A DNA stretch of 64,000 nt from Chelydra serpentina (lineage: Eukaryota; Chordata; Testudines; Chelydridae): the NCBI GenBank assembly GCA_037349315.1, contig JBAIAC010000021.1, positions 3,596,001 through 3,660,000 on the forward strand, read 5' to 3'. The translations under genes were made by a program, and so were the position numbers. Each line of letters begins with the position of its first letter. Position 1 is the first letter of the stretch. Under the pieces are notes generated by a model that worked only from the letters and a program-made list of their open reading frames with translations, was not told the origin of the DNA and did no database searches. This document shows, piece by piece, positions 19,858-31,182 of the stretch.

Positions 19858-20539
19858 CTCTCTAATGCGCCTCTGCCTCCACCAGGGCCTGAGAGGCAGC
19901 TGGCAGGCCTGGCACAGCGCCAGCAGAATCAGACCAGGGAGTGGTCCGGTCCCCGTGATGCCTAGCAGAGACTGTGGGGGGCAGGGAATGGAACTTGTCT
20001 GAGCAGTGTGGGGAAGAGCAGACAGGTGGGGGGATTTTAGAGTAGATGGTTACAGCCTACTCATTAGGGACCCCCTGCATCTAGGTGGGGTCCAGCCAGG
20101 TCTATCTCTGTCAAACTCCCCCCAACACATAGCTGTGAGGCAGCCAGGAAAATTCCCCCTACCTCCCCCGTCTAGATGGGACTGAGTCAGGAACTTCCCC
20201 CCACACCTACCTCGGTTTCAGCCAGGGGGTGACTCTTAGGTGACATCTGGAGATGGGATTTGCAGTCCTGTCTCAGCATGGATTGGGCTGAGGGGCAGGA
20301 CAGCCCAGGGCGTGTGATTGAAAGAAGACTCAGGAACTGCTCATGCCGTCTATTTTCAATAGAAATGTGATGAAGAGCTAATGGGTAACAAAGGTCGGGT
20401 TAGACGTTTCTTTGCTATTAAAGAAGCTGCTGCATTCGGATGGTGTGTGGAGAAGCCAGTGTGAAGTGTAAATCTTTAAGATAAACCAGCCCAAATGTAC
20501 TAAGGCCTGATGAATTGTGTGATTGGTGGGTGTGCACAG
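19858..20539. other. 3' flank / possible 3' UTR of copy A
   Basis: Homologous to 46270-45760 beyond the stop of copy C. No clear polyadenylation signal close to the stop. Confidence 0.5.
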
Positions 20540-21455
20540 AGAGCTTTGCATTACTCCTTGGGGAATTCTATGCCAAAACAAATTCTGCACACCATATTTT
20601 TAAATTCTGCATTTTTTTTTCAATAACACAATATAATCACACTAGTTTCAATTATTTTGGTAATTTATTTAAAACTACCTATCAGCAACTATGTTTCTAA
20701 CAATACAAACAACAGACAACAACAAAAAATCAGGAAGTGATTTTTCACAAATAGATTCCTTACTAGACCTTTTAATGCAGAACTTTGAGTAATAATTCAT
20801 TTAAGCCACAATATAGAAATGTATTTCTTGCACCCCTCGGAAGCAGTGCACGGGCTCGGGGGAGCCAGGGGTAATGGAGAAGCTGAGGGAGAAGGAAGTA
20901 ATTGCTGAGAAGGAGCCTGGAGTGAACTTTGAGAGTTGTTGGGTTTGGCTGGGCGAAGTATGGAAGAGGGGGATTTGTGGGGAGAGGGGTAGAGTGATTT
21001 GGGAAGCCTCCCATATGAGACCCTGGCTCATCCTTGGCCACTCCCATTCAGTCAGGCACATCTGCCCTCTGTCCCTGCCCCCCCCCCTCCATCCCTATGT
21101 GTCCCTGCATCCCACTTGCATTCCACCCCAGCTCAATGTTACCTCACTAGCTCCTGTGAGCCCCCAGGAGCCCTGTATGCCCCACTCTGTCCATCTCCCC
21201 CATACTCCTTCCCTCCACACCTGACCCCACGGGCAGAGCACTGTGAAGTATCCTCTGACCCCCTCCCTCTCTGCGGCTGGCTGCCCCAGCCATAAGCCAG
21301 CTGCCCTCTCTTCTGGTGCCACAGCAGCCCCTAGGGGGGAACAGGTGTCATTGCAGTGCTTCTCCATCAACATCAATTATTCTGGGGTGAAAAATAATAC
21401 GTGGAGCACACGAAGTTTGTGCTTGTGCAGGTGGTGCAGAATTCCTCCATGAGTG
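20540..21455. repeat. Shared 3'-flank segment with GAATTC ends
   Basis: The segment runs from about TTGGGGAATTCT to GCAGAATTCCTCC and has a counterpart in copy C (44706-45600, inverted). The ends look like weak inverted repeats, suggesting an old DNA element carried along in the duplication, but no target duplication was established. Confidence 0.45.
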
Positions 21456-21689
21456 TCGCATATGAAGTGACATCACTGATGTAATCATTCACGTGTAGGG
21501 AAGAATCAAGCCCTGGGACAGAGGTGCGCAGTGCTGTTCGTGTTCTTTCATCAACTGCTCTCTCCTGTTAGCCATGCCCACAGACTACGCAAATGAGTCA
21601 AATCACTGTATACGGCTCTGTGATGAACTACTCTCCAAGGACAGAGCCATCCAGGAGTGGAAAGAGACTTCCCATCACAGGCGGATTTA

Positions 21690-22370
21690 CAGTGAAACAC
21701 AAGAGTGCCCTGGCATGGGGCACCCCAGCAACGGGGACCCAGGGCCGGGCGGCTATGGGAGCAGAAGCTTAGTCCTGTCGGCTCCTGGGGCTCCTGCTGC
21801 AGGTTCCGCCCCCACGGGCAGCCAAGCTCCACCCTCCCCCGCCTCTTCCCTGCCTCCTCCCCAGCGCACATCGGGTTTCTGCCCTCCCTCTCCCGCTCTG
21901 TCCCAGCTCTTCCCCCACTACCGAACAGCTGTTTGCTGGTGCTCAGGTCGCTCCGGGAAGGAGGGGGAGGAGCAGGGCCGCAACGTGCTCTGGGGAGGAG
22001 GTGGAGAAGAGGCGGGGGCAGGGTCTTGGGGAAGGGGGTGGAATTGGGCCAGGGCAGAGCAAAGACGGGGCCCCCACATTCCCCTTATGCATATCCCCCC
22101 AGCCCCCTGCCATGAGCCGCTCAGGGCAGGGGGCTGGGAGCACCTCCATGACCCCAGCCCTGACTCCTGCACCCCCTCACACATCCCCAGCCCCCTGCCC
22201 TCCCTGACTTCTGCAGCCCCCCACATACCTAGCCCACCCACACCCCATGCCCTGACTCCTGCACCCCCCCCATCCCCACCTCCACCCTGAGCACCAAATG
22301 GGAGCTCCTGCACACACAGACACCCCACATCCCCACCTGCGCCCCTTGCACCAAAGAGTGTTGATGCAAG
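21690..22370. repeat. Copy A-specific GC-rich insertion
   Basis: Copy C (about 44040-43985) lacks this roughly 680-bp GC-rich, C-rich block. Its composition resembles the GGCGCC-family hAT MITEs at 11495 and 24821, including a shared CAGCTGTTTG segment. Terminal repeats and target duplication were not resolved. Confidence 0.4.
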
Positions 22371-22499
22371 GAGCATGGAGTCATGCAAAGCTGGCCAAAG
22401 GAGCACAGGGAAGGGAGCCCATGGAAAGTAGCTTGTGGAGGTATGTTACTGACTGGAGCTGAGGTTCACTCCATGACTCCACAGATCTGACACCAACTG

Positions 22500-23990
22500 G
22501 GACGCCACAAAGTGTTTTACAGGGGGATACTGGAGTTTTCCAAAGTTTCAAGAGGCCTCTGGGATGGAATACACCCCTGTATTCAAACCCTACACACTAC
22601 TATAATCATCTTTGTACAAATTATGCCTTATAAGGCATAATTTGAAAACTAATAACTTACTGGCCATGGTGAAATGTATGAAGCAACTTTGTATAAAAAA
22701 TTATGAACATAAGGTGAAATTGCAACTGACACGTCTCGGGAGTGGGTAAAACTGTTTCTCAAAAACAAAGGAGATGTTAGCCGAGGTGTCATCAAAGCTA
22801 TCAAGCAGCCATTCTTTGGAAAGGAAGGCAATCAGGAACAAACTGATCTGCATTTTAGCAAACAACAGCATGAAAGCTCTTCCCCACCAAAGTTCATGTC
22901 TCCCCACATCTAGGGGTCACTGAGAAAATTCTGCATTTCAAAGTGTGAGTGAACTATAAAAGAGAGGGGGCAAAACCACCTCTTGTTATTTTTCCTTGTT
23001 CATCTCTCATCACCTAAGAGCCCCCCCCCCACCCAAAAAGCAGCCCTTGGACCTCAAACTGATCCTGAACTGAAAACTTGGTCAGCAATACTACTGGAAA
23101 CCTGGGTAAAGAACTTCACTTTGCACCACGTCTAGTCTGTTCAGTTTAGTCCTGGGAAGTGCTTTTATTTTTCATTTTCTTGAAACCATTTCTGACTTTG
23201 ATGCCTCATCACTTGAAATCTACTTTTGTGATTAAATAAATTTGTTTTCTTCTTTAATTGAAATGAAATTAGGGGGGAGGGATAGCTCAGTGGTTTGAGC
23301 ATTGGCCTGCTAAACCCAGGGTTGTGAGTTCAATCCTTGAGGGGGCCATTTAGGGATCGGGGCAAAAATCTGTCGGGGACAGTACTTAGTCCTGCTAATG
23401 AAGGCAGGGAACTGGACTCGATGACCTTTCAAGGTCCTTCGAGCTCTATGAGATAGGTGTATCTCCATATATTATAACAAAAGTAGTGAACTGTGTGAGT
23501 AACTCCATTTGGGGTGGGAAAATGTATGTATATTGATCCCCTTAGAGGGGCAATGGACCTATTCTATCAGGACTGTCCAGGAAAAGGCTGGAAATACAAG
23601 CTGCACATTTCTGGGGGGAAATCTGGGACTGTGTGTGTATTGGGGTCACCCTGCAGTAATAACGGAGGCTGTGAAAGCCAGAGTATGAGCTGAGCATGGC
23701 TGGCAGGCAGCAGCTACACACAGACACTTGGGGAAAGACTGGAACGCTCGTGGCTGTTTGTGAGTGGTCCGGGTTGGGAGCTACAGGTTACAGGGCAGGT
23801 GGTGACATACCCCCAACCCCACCTCTCCCCCTCACTAGTTTGGATTACACCCTGGATTGTGATAGTCTCATTGGACAATGAGAATGGACACAACCCATAT
23901 CCTGGTTGGATGTTCCAAGATTCCGCCATGACTACGGCTCATTTTCTGATTGGCTCAGCAGCGTGACCAGGCTGCGCCATCTAACAGAAA
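22500..23990 (+). mobile_element. LTR-like ERV repeat, interrupted by a SINE
   Basis: A TATAAAAGA box near 22958 is followed by AATAAA at about 23235 and a downstream region to 23990 that is repeated in inverted orientation at 61250-61735. The order promoter, polyadenylation signal, then U5-like sequence is typical of an LTR. The SINE at 23272-23470 splits it. Exact ends were not determined. Confidence 0.5.
23272..23470 (+). mobile_element. tRNA-derived SINE, complete
   Basis: The head GGGGGAGGGATAGCTCAGTG has an A-box, and TTGTGAGTTCAATCC carries the B-box. The tail reads CTCGATGACCTTTCAAGG...GAGATAGGTGTATCTCC. This is the most complete copy in the window and is characteristic of cryptodire/tortoise pol III SINEs. 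The full tRNA fold is not expected to be functional. Confidence 0.82.
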
Positions 23991-24820
23991 TGGTATAAAA
24001 TGTTCCATGCTGTTCAGCACGTCGCTTCCTCAAGTCAAAATGTCTGCATGAAGGAGCCTTGAGTTGGACCAGCATTGCCTGGTCAGGGAGAACACCGCCT
24101 GCTGGCTAACAACTTTAGTCTGGTTGCTGACAAGCACCCAATTAACTCTGGCTTTTAAAGTCCGGTCTTGGGCAACCGCTGAGAAATCCACCCAGAGAAC
24201 AGGCGTATGGCTGTCATGCACCTTGAGTGAATCACCGGAATGAACTCCCTCTCCGTCTCTAGAACCAGCCACTGCAACGGTGAAGCTGAGCTAGCAACGT
24301 TAGCTGCATGCCAGTTCCAACGGAGATGTAGAAAAAAAAGTCATTTTGCATATTTACATATTGGTGAATGAACCATATTTACATCCTGGATAATGAATTG
24401 ACAACGTGGTTGTGTTAAACTAACTGCTTCAAATCTGAGTTAACACCCTCTGGGCGACTAAAATGTCTGATGCGCAGAGGCGACTGGTAACTGCTGGTAG
24501 TGGGGGGGTGCACAATGTAAAGGTTCTGGTGCTGGGCTGTAGGGTTCAGGGCAGGTACTCAAGTGACAAAGGAGTTTTGATTTCTAGACCTACTTTTGAT
24601 GTCATTGTGTCGGGTTCCCCCCCCCCCTTTTAGGGTGCCACGTGATATACTGGGGTACCACTGAGCCCGCCTGCTCCACCAGCCTGGGCTCCCTTAGCTG
24701 CTGGGCCCGGCCCTCAATCCTCCTCCAGCACACACACAGGCAGGGCCACACCCAGCTGCAGAAAGACACAGACACTGAACTCAGCACTGCATGGGAAGGC
24801 TTCAAATAAGGAATTGCCCA
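23991..24820. other. No gene seen
   Basis: Mixed-composition sequence with short ORFs only. A poly-C/T run is at 24615-24632. No alignment to the other blocks was found by eye. Confidence 0.4.
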
Positions 24821-25174
24821 CATAGGCGCCGACTTTGTGGGTGCTCCGGGGCTGGAGCACCCCCAGGGAATAATTAGCGGGAGCTCTGCACCCACTGGTA
24901 GCCAAGCTCCCCCCTCCTCACCTTCCTCCCCAAAGTGTGCCGAGTCCCCGCTCCTCATCCTCTGTCCCAGCGCTTCTTGCCCCTCCACCACCTAACAGCT
25001 GTTTGGCGGCGCTTAGGACTTTCCGGGAAGGAGGAGGAGGCGGAGAAGAGGCAGGGCAGGGGTGGGGATTTGGGGGAAGGGGGTGGAATGGGGACGGGAA
25101 GGGGACAGGGGCGGGGCCAAGGGCAGGCGTGGGGGTCGAGCACCCACCAGGCAGAGGGGAAGTCGGCGCCTATG
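24821..25174. mobile_element. hAT MITE (GGCGCC family)
   Basis: Ends CATAGGCGCCGACTT and AAGTCGGCGCCTATG are a 15-bp perfect inverted repeat. Same family as 11495-11883. Flanking 8-mers (ATTGCCCA / CAGCACTC) do not match, so the target duplication has decayed or one flank was rearranged. Confidence 0.8.
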
Positions 25175-25798
25175 CAGCACTCAAGTGCACAACCCCTCTG
25201 GAGTGTAAACCCGAAATTATATCATCTTATCTCTAGAGAACTATACGGCGTAAGCTCATGAAATTTGCCCCCTTCCTCAGAGTGGAGGAAGAGATGCACG
25301 GCTTTTGCCCTCCGGTTATTAATTTCAGAAACTGGTTTTAGCAAAAACAAAACCAAGTTCATTAACTGCAAAAGATCGATTTTAGAGATTATAGGAGACA
25401 GCAAACAGATCAAAACAGATTACCTAGCAACTAAAACAAACACGCAAGATAAACTCAATATGCTAAAGAAACTGGTTGTAAGCATCAATTTCTCACCCTA
25501 AATGTTATTTTAGGGCCTGGCTACACTGGAAACTTCAAAGCGCTGTCGCGGGAACACTCCCGTGGATACCAGAGAGCTCCCCCAGCGTTCCTGGTAATCC
25601 ACCTCCACGAGGGGATTAGCTCAGAGCGCTCGGACCCTGTCCACACTAGCGCTATTCCTTTAAATGGAATAATGTACACCAGCTCATTTCCATAAATTAA
25701 GTTACTCTGACACTTTTATTAAATTTTCTTTCACTAAACATTTTGAAATTTCACATTTCTGATCTGCTTCAGAATCAAAACAAATTTAGAAGTGTCAG
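25175..25798. other. Unassigned, with a Harbinger-like MITE end
   Basis: At 25513-25660, TTTAGGGCCTGGCTACACTG followed by CCTGTCCACACTAGCGC resembles PIF/Harbinger MITE termini (compare GGCCTGGTCTACACTAG at 33879). The rest shows nothing recognisable. Confidence 0.4.
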
Positions 25799-25814
25799 AA
25801 TTTCCCACGGGATG

Positions 25815-26060
25815 GACACTGTATTTCCCAATCATCTCGATTCATAACACAAGGACTAGAGGATGTTTAGTGATGTAAAAGTTGGGAAATTCAAAGCTGA
25901 TGATAGGAAATACTTTTTCACACAATGGGTGATTAGCCTGTGGAACTCTCTGCCACAGGATGTTACAGAGGGCAAGAACTTAGCAAGATTCAAAGAGGGA
26001 CTGGATGTTTCTATGGACCAGAAGAACATCCAGAGCTGGAATAGTTAATTCATACAACCA
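25815..26060 (+). repeat. LINE ORF2 C-terminus relic (CR1/L3-like)
   Basis: The translation of 25863-26048 reads VGKFKADDRKYFFTQ then LWNSLPQDVTEGKNLARFKE. This matches the conserved NFFTxRVxxxWNxLP block at the end of CR1-clade RT ORFs. The upstream codons NTRTRG continue the match in another frame. Confidence 0.7.
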
Positions 26061-26089
26061 CTCGCAGGGATATTAAACTTCCTGCTCCA

Positions 26090-26580
26090 AGACTTAGACT
26101 CATAGACTTTAAGGTCAGAAGGGACCATTATGATCATCTAGTCTGACCTCCTGCACAATGCAGGCCACAGAATCTCACCCACCCACTCCTGGAATAATCC
26201 TCTCACCTATGTCTCGGCTATTGAAGTCCTCAAATCATGGTTTAAAGACTTCAAGATGCAGAGAATCCTCCAGCAAGTGACCCGTGCCCCATGCTGCAGA
26301 GGAAGGCGAAAAACCTCCAGGGCCTCTGCCGATCTACCCTGGAGGAAAATTCCTTCCCGACCCCAAATATGGCGATCAGCTGAACCCTGAGCATGTGGGC
26401 AAGACTCACCAGCCAGACACCCAGGAAAAAGTTCTCTGTAGTAACTTCTAACATCCCATCAGACCATTGGTCCTATTTACCACTGATGGCAATTAATCGA
26501 CCTTTCACTAAGATCATGTTATCCCATCAAACCATCCCCTCCATAAACGTATCTAGCTTAAACTTGAGCTGACTGTAACT
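26090..26580 (-). repeat. CR1-like LINE 3' end
   Basis: The minus-strand terminus GGTCCCTTCTGACCTTAAAG with the tail CATAGACTTTAAGG reversed is a CR1-type 3' UTR of a different, older subfamily. No intact coding sequence. Confidence 0.6.
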
Positions 26581-26739
26581 ATTATAGACCAAGATGAGGC
26601 CTAGCACAGGATGATTATCCCCAAATCTGTTACTGTGGGGTTCTTGCACCTCCTCCGCAACCTCTGGTGCTGGAAACTGGACAGTGAACTGGCCAGGCCT
26701 CCGCTCTGATCCAGTCTGGCAATTCCCTATGACCTAAGT

Positions 26740-27145
26740 CAGTGGCTCTCAACCTTCCCAGACTACTGTACCCCTTTCAGCAGGGTGATTTCTCTTGCCT
26801 ATGCCCAAGTTTCACCTCACTTAAAAACGATACGCTTAGGAAATCAGACATAAAAAAACAAAAGTGTCCCAGCATACAAGTACAGAGAAAATGCTTATTT
26901 CCTCATTTTTGTCATATAATTATAAAATAAATGAATTGTACTATAAAGATTGTACTTATATTTCAGTGTATAGTATTTAGAGCAGTATAAACAAGTCATT
27001 GTCACTATGAAAGTTTAGTTTGTACTGACTTTGCGAGTGCTTTTTATGTAGCCTGTTGTAAAACTAGGCCACTATCTAGATGAGATGGTGTACTCCCGGA
27101 AGACTTCTGCTTACCCCCAGGGGTACCCCTGGTTGAGAACCACTG
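26740..27145. mobile_element. hAT non-autonomous element, complete
   Basis: Ends CAGTGGCTCTCAACC and GGTTGAGAACCACTG form the terminal inverted repeat, and perfect ACCTAAGT duplications lie at 26732-26739 and 27146-27153. The right half is also present at the left edge of copy A (3886-4063). Confidence 0.9.
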
Positions 27146-27985
27146 ACCTAAGTGATTTGCCGAAGGTCACAGAGGGAGCAAGTGGCAGAGCTAGGAATAG
27201 AAACCAGGAGTCTTGTAGCCCAGCCCAGCACTGTACCCACGAGCCCAGCCTCGCTCCCTCATTCAAGGCTCTGAATGCACCTCCGGATGGTCTGGCGTGG
27301 CCCAGAGAATGCAGCAAGGCTGCTGTCCGTGAGCCCCTCTGCCCCATGACGTGGGCTGGCAGGACCCGGCTACGTTCCCCTCCCTTGATGGCCATCTCAG
27401 GGAATGCTTTGGGCATGCTCTTGCTCCGGCACTGCTCGATGCTGCTGCCCTGGTTGGTGCTCAGATCAGGGTTGGGTCCCTCCTTTGCAATAGCACAGAG
27501 AGGAGGAGACACAGCTGGGATCCCATTCCAGGGCAGTCCTGGCTCCCAGCCCCCACTGCTTTAACCCACCAGCCTCCCCTGCCCTCTAAGAGACAGGGAT
27601 AGAACCAAGGTGTCCTGAGGCCCGTGGTGACCCTCCCTGCCCCAAGCCACCTGCCCCTCTTCAGCCATTGTTAGCTGTTACCTCCGGCCGCATGATCCAC
27701 AGGGACTGGACTTCCCCCCTTATGTGAAGCAGTTGCTGGAAGGGGGCAGAGACCCAGCCACCTTAGGGGAGGTGCTGTGGGACAGAGGAAAAATCCAGTG
27801 GAGGAAGGATAAGAATGGGAAAGACACTACCCCACAGACCAGCATCCTCTTCTCCAGCAGCCAGGGAGGATGCTGGCCTTGGGCTAACAGAGGTTAGGGG
27901 GTGCTGGGGTTAGGGGCAACAGGGTCAGTGCTAGTGGTCAAGGCTGGGCTCTGTAGCGCCCCCTCTGGCTGGGGTTGTGTCACAC

Positions 27986-28215
27986 ACAGAATCCATCCCT
28001 TCTTTCCCCACTGCAGCTTTCACAGCGAAGCGCAGCACCAGGGCGAACTTTTGGAAGAACCAGCTGCACTGGGCGTCCTGCAGGCCCTTGATGTGTTTAA
28101 CCTTGGACCGTTTGTTGCGGCCGGTGTAGGTGGCATCTGTGGTGTGCAGGGCCTGGCCCAATGGGTGGGGGCCAGGAGTAGCCAGCTGGGGCATGAGCTC
28201 CAAGGCCAGAACATG
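27986..28215 (-). other. Coding-like segment of unknown origin
   Basis: Copy A lacks this 230 bp (its flank joins at about 5082). On the minus strand one frame is open throughout, with biased composition and residues such as TTDATYTGRNKRSKVKHI and QCSWFFQKFALVLRF. It may be a captured exon or retrocopy fragment. I do not recognise the protein, and a composition artefact is possible. Confidence 0.3.
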
Positions 28216-28707
28216 GATCTGTATGGGGCAGCGGCCCTCCCCCTGGCGCTGGGCAGGGACATGGTTGTGAGCTCCAGAAAAATACACACATACGCACAAT
28301 ACAACACATGCAATCTGAGAGCTCCTGTAAACACAGGGGCTAGAATTAGGGGTGCTGCAGCACCCCCTGGCTTAAAGTGGTTTCCAATACATACAGGGGT
28401 TATGGTTTGGTTTATTGGCTCTCAGCACCCCCACTATACAAACTGCTCCAGTCCCGCACCTTGCCTGTAACACGCATAGACACAGAGCGAGTGCTGCTCT
28501 GACACACACACCATACACAGCCTGGGGCGTGACCTCCTGTAACACACGCACCAACATCACAGAGCCTAGCAACAAACACACACTACACAGCCCGACCCTT
28601 GTCTTACTGAGACACGCACACGCTGCACAGCCTGGCTGGGGCACTCTTGTACCCACTAGTCCCCACTCCCCTCCCAGAGCCGGGAGAGAACCCAGGAGTC
28701 CGGGCTA

Positions 28708-29963
28708 TACCAGGACCAGAATTACTGCATCCTTGTTTCCCTGGGAAGGGACTGATTTCCCTGCTTTTATTCACATCTGTAAAACATTTGGGTTCCCCAT
28801 GTGCCACCCAATCACTGCGTGGTGCCAAATGCCAGCCCCTTTCAGATCAGCTCCCTGTTGGAGGAGAACTCAGCGCTACAGAGCCTGGGGCTAATCTTAG
28901 TGCAACTTGTTTGTTTGCATTACCTACCTCAGTTGTGGCACATCGGTGGTGGTAGCAAACAGCCCATGAGCAACAATCTCTTCCAGGAATCCCAGCCAGA
29001 GGTTGAGGGCAGCAACTCTGCCTCAGGACCTGACGCTAGTTAGACAAATAAAGCAGGGGAAAAACGCTGCTGCTGCACCAGCTCCCCACCTCCCCCAAAA
29101 GAATGAACATAGTAAATGTAACAACTTAACAGTTGAACAATGCACAAGAACTGGAATGTCTATGTAACGGTGCCACCTGGTGACACCTGCCATGACACGT
29201 TGTGGCCGTTGTGCCTTAATAACATGCCCGAAACATTTCAACAGCTATAAGATGGCAAAGGAGAAAAGTTCCCTTCTTCCAAAGGGTTCCCCATGATCAA
29301 TGTTTCAGGAGACAGCTGGGTAAGTGAAATAATGACCAGAAAGAAGGTGGTTGCGGATTTTCTATTCACTCTGTCTCTTATCTGAAACTAATGGGTGTTC
29401 ACTGGTCTCTCTGTGGGTTAAAAGAAATCCATGTCACACAGTTATCCTATGGAACGTAGTGCCACAAGATAGCACAGAGCCCAAGGTGTTAGCAGAATGG
29501 GACATTTCTATGGAACATCTAGAGTTACCCCAGCAAGGCTTTAAACTCGGCTCCCATTGCAAAGCAAGAAGGGTTGTAGGCGTTGCTGATTCAGAGTATG
29601 AACTGAACTTGCCTGGTGGGAGACGGGAAGAAATCTCCTCTAAGGAGGGTTTATTTCTGGATTCTCCTGCTTGGGATCTCTTGCGCTTTCCTCTGAAGCA
29701 GCAACCGAGATTGGGACCTCGTTGTGCCAGGTGCTGCGCAGACACACCCTGACCGAGACTGGGGTCCTGTTTTGCTGGGCTGCACCAACACATAAACGAG
29801 TCCCTGCCCCCAAAACTTTAGTAATAAAAATTCCCCCCACAAACAGGCTCTTCAGGTTCCAAACCGGACTTAATCCACCGGATCGAGCTAGGGGAGGCAG
29901 AGCTCTGGATCCGGGATGCCAAGGGCTCCAGGGTAAACCCTGGGCCTGAGAGCCCCTTCTCAG
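28708..29963 (+). pseudogene. KRAB-ZNF copy B: KRAB-A remnant and KRAB-B exon
   Basis: At 28707 the upstream flank (CAGGAGTCCGGGCT) is fused directly to the last 37 bp of the KRAB-A exon (TACCAGGACC...CCCTGG). The CpG promoter, exon 1 and about 90 bp of KRAB-A are gone. The KRAB-A donor is also destroyed (CTGG|GAAGG). Intron 2 follows without the hAT and CR1 seen in copy A. The 117-bp KRAB-B exon (29847-29963) is still open, with [17 protein letters not shown] and an intact GTGAGT donor. Without a promoter and KRAB-A, and with the finger exon cut at 42123, this copy cannot make a normal protein. Confidence 0.88.
29240..29570. other. Intron 2 of copy B, extra sequence
   Basis: Sequence not present in copies A and C. 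Around 29430-29530 it resembles an old CR1-clade C-terminal remnant (plus strand). No gene seen. Confidence 0.35.
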
Positions 29964-30282
29964 GTGAGTCATAATAATCCAGTCCCTTCTGATTTACACA
30001 CCTGCTAGCGGAGCGCTCCTTGATATAGAAGGCAAAGGCAGAGCGAGATCCACGGGCTGGGAGCTGAAGAGAGACAAATTGAAGCTGGGAATTAGGGGCC
30101 AGTGTTTATCTGGGAGGGGAATGAACCACTGGGAGAGCTCCCGTCAGGATGGGGTAGATTCTCCCTCACTGGGAGTCTGAGTGGAGATGGGGTGGCTCTC
30201 TCTCAAAGCCCCGCTCTAGTTCAGTCAGGAGTTACTGGGCCAGAGGCAGGAATCATTGGGGAGATTCTCTGGCTGGGATAAG

Positions 30283-31182
30283 CAGGGCCGGTGTAACCAC
30301 TAGGTGAACTAGGCGGCCGCCTAGGGCACCAAGATTCGGGGGCGCCAAAAAGCGGTGCCCCCCTAAAATTTTGTACACTATTGTCAGTCTCGGGCCGCGC
30401 CAGGGCCAGCAGCCTCTTCACCTCGGAGTCTCTTCCACTTGCCCGGGGGCCACTTCTCCTCTCAGGCTACACGCAAGCGCTGGGAGGGAGGGGGGAGGAG
30501 GGGGAATGTGGTACGCTCAGGGGAGGAGGCGGGGCCAGGGTGGGGATTTGGGGAGGGGTCCAATAGGGGTGAAGTTTGGGCAGGGACTTTGGGGCAGTGG
30601 TGGAGTTGGGGCGAGGGTGGGAGTGGTGCGAGGAGGCGGAGCCGAGGTGAGCTGGGGCAGAGGGTTCCACACTCAGCTCCCACAGCCCACGGGCGGGGTG
30701 GGGAGGGGGAGGCTGAGATCCCGCGGCCCGCTGGTGGGGCTGGCTGGGGTGGGGCCGCGTTAGCTGAGGGGGCGGGCGCAGAGCTGGTGCAAGAAAGTTT
30801 CACCTAGGGCACGAAACTTCCTTGCACCGGCCATGCTTGGAGGGCAGGGGGGAACCGCCCCCCAGCACTCACCTGCAGCGCAGCTGGGGCTGGGTTGCTG
30901 TACTTCCCGCTGCCGGTGAGTGCAGGCCCAGCCCCGCTGCAGTCCTCAGGGGCGGGGCAGGGCTGGAGCAGGGCAGGGTCTTTGGGGAAGGGGTGGAGTG
31001 GGAGCAGGGCTGGGGTGGAGCAGGGGTGGGAAGAGGCGGGGCTGGGGCAGGGACCCTTGGGAAGAGTTGGGGCAGGGGCCGGAGCAGCACGCAGCTGCGC
31101 AGGGCACCAGGACGTTTGGTGCCCCACATTTCCTGGTGCCCTACGCAGCTGTGTACTTTGTGTATGGGTAGGGACGGCCCTG
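30283..31182. mobile_element. GC-rich hAT-type composite (GGGCCGG ends)
   Basis: Ends CAGGGCCGGTGTAACC and GGTAGGGACGGCCCTG are inverted. Internally, CAAGAAAGTTTCACCTAGGG and CTTCCTTGCACCGGCC suggest a second related MITE nested within. No matching 8-bp duplication was found. Long ORFs here are GC-composition artefacts. Confidence 0.55.

Larger units (their letters stand above)
3886..22485 (+). repeat. Segmental duplication, copy A (KRAB-ZNF block)
   Basis: This block aligns, apart from insertions, with copy B (about 26955-42123, same strand) and with copy C (53857-43890, opposite strand). Shared landmarks are the right end of a hAT element (4063 vs 27145), upstream CA-rich flank, exon 1, KRAB-A, KRAB-B, the zinc-finger exon and a 2-kb 3' flank (20.5-22.5 kb vs 46.1-43.9 kb). 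Copy A is about twice as long as C because of later insertions. Confidence 0.85.

Noticed and set aside
21574..22290. 238-codon proline-rich ORF
   Set aside because: It crosses the copy A-specific C-rich insertion and is absent from copy C; composition artefact.
23272..23345. Candidate tRNA gene (A- and B-box present)
   Set aside because: The sequence continues into a SINE body and tail, and the same unit occurs at least three times in the window. The cloverleaf is incomplete.
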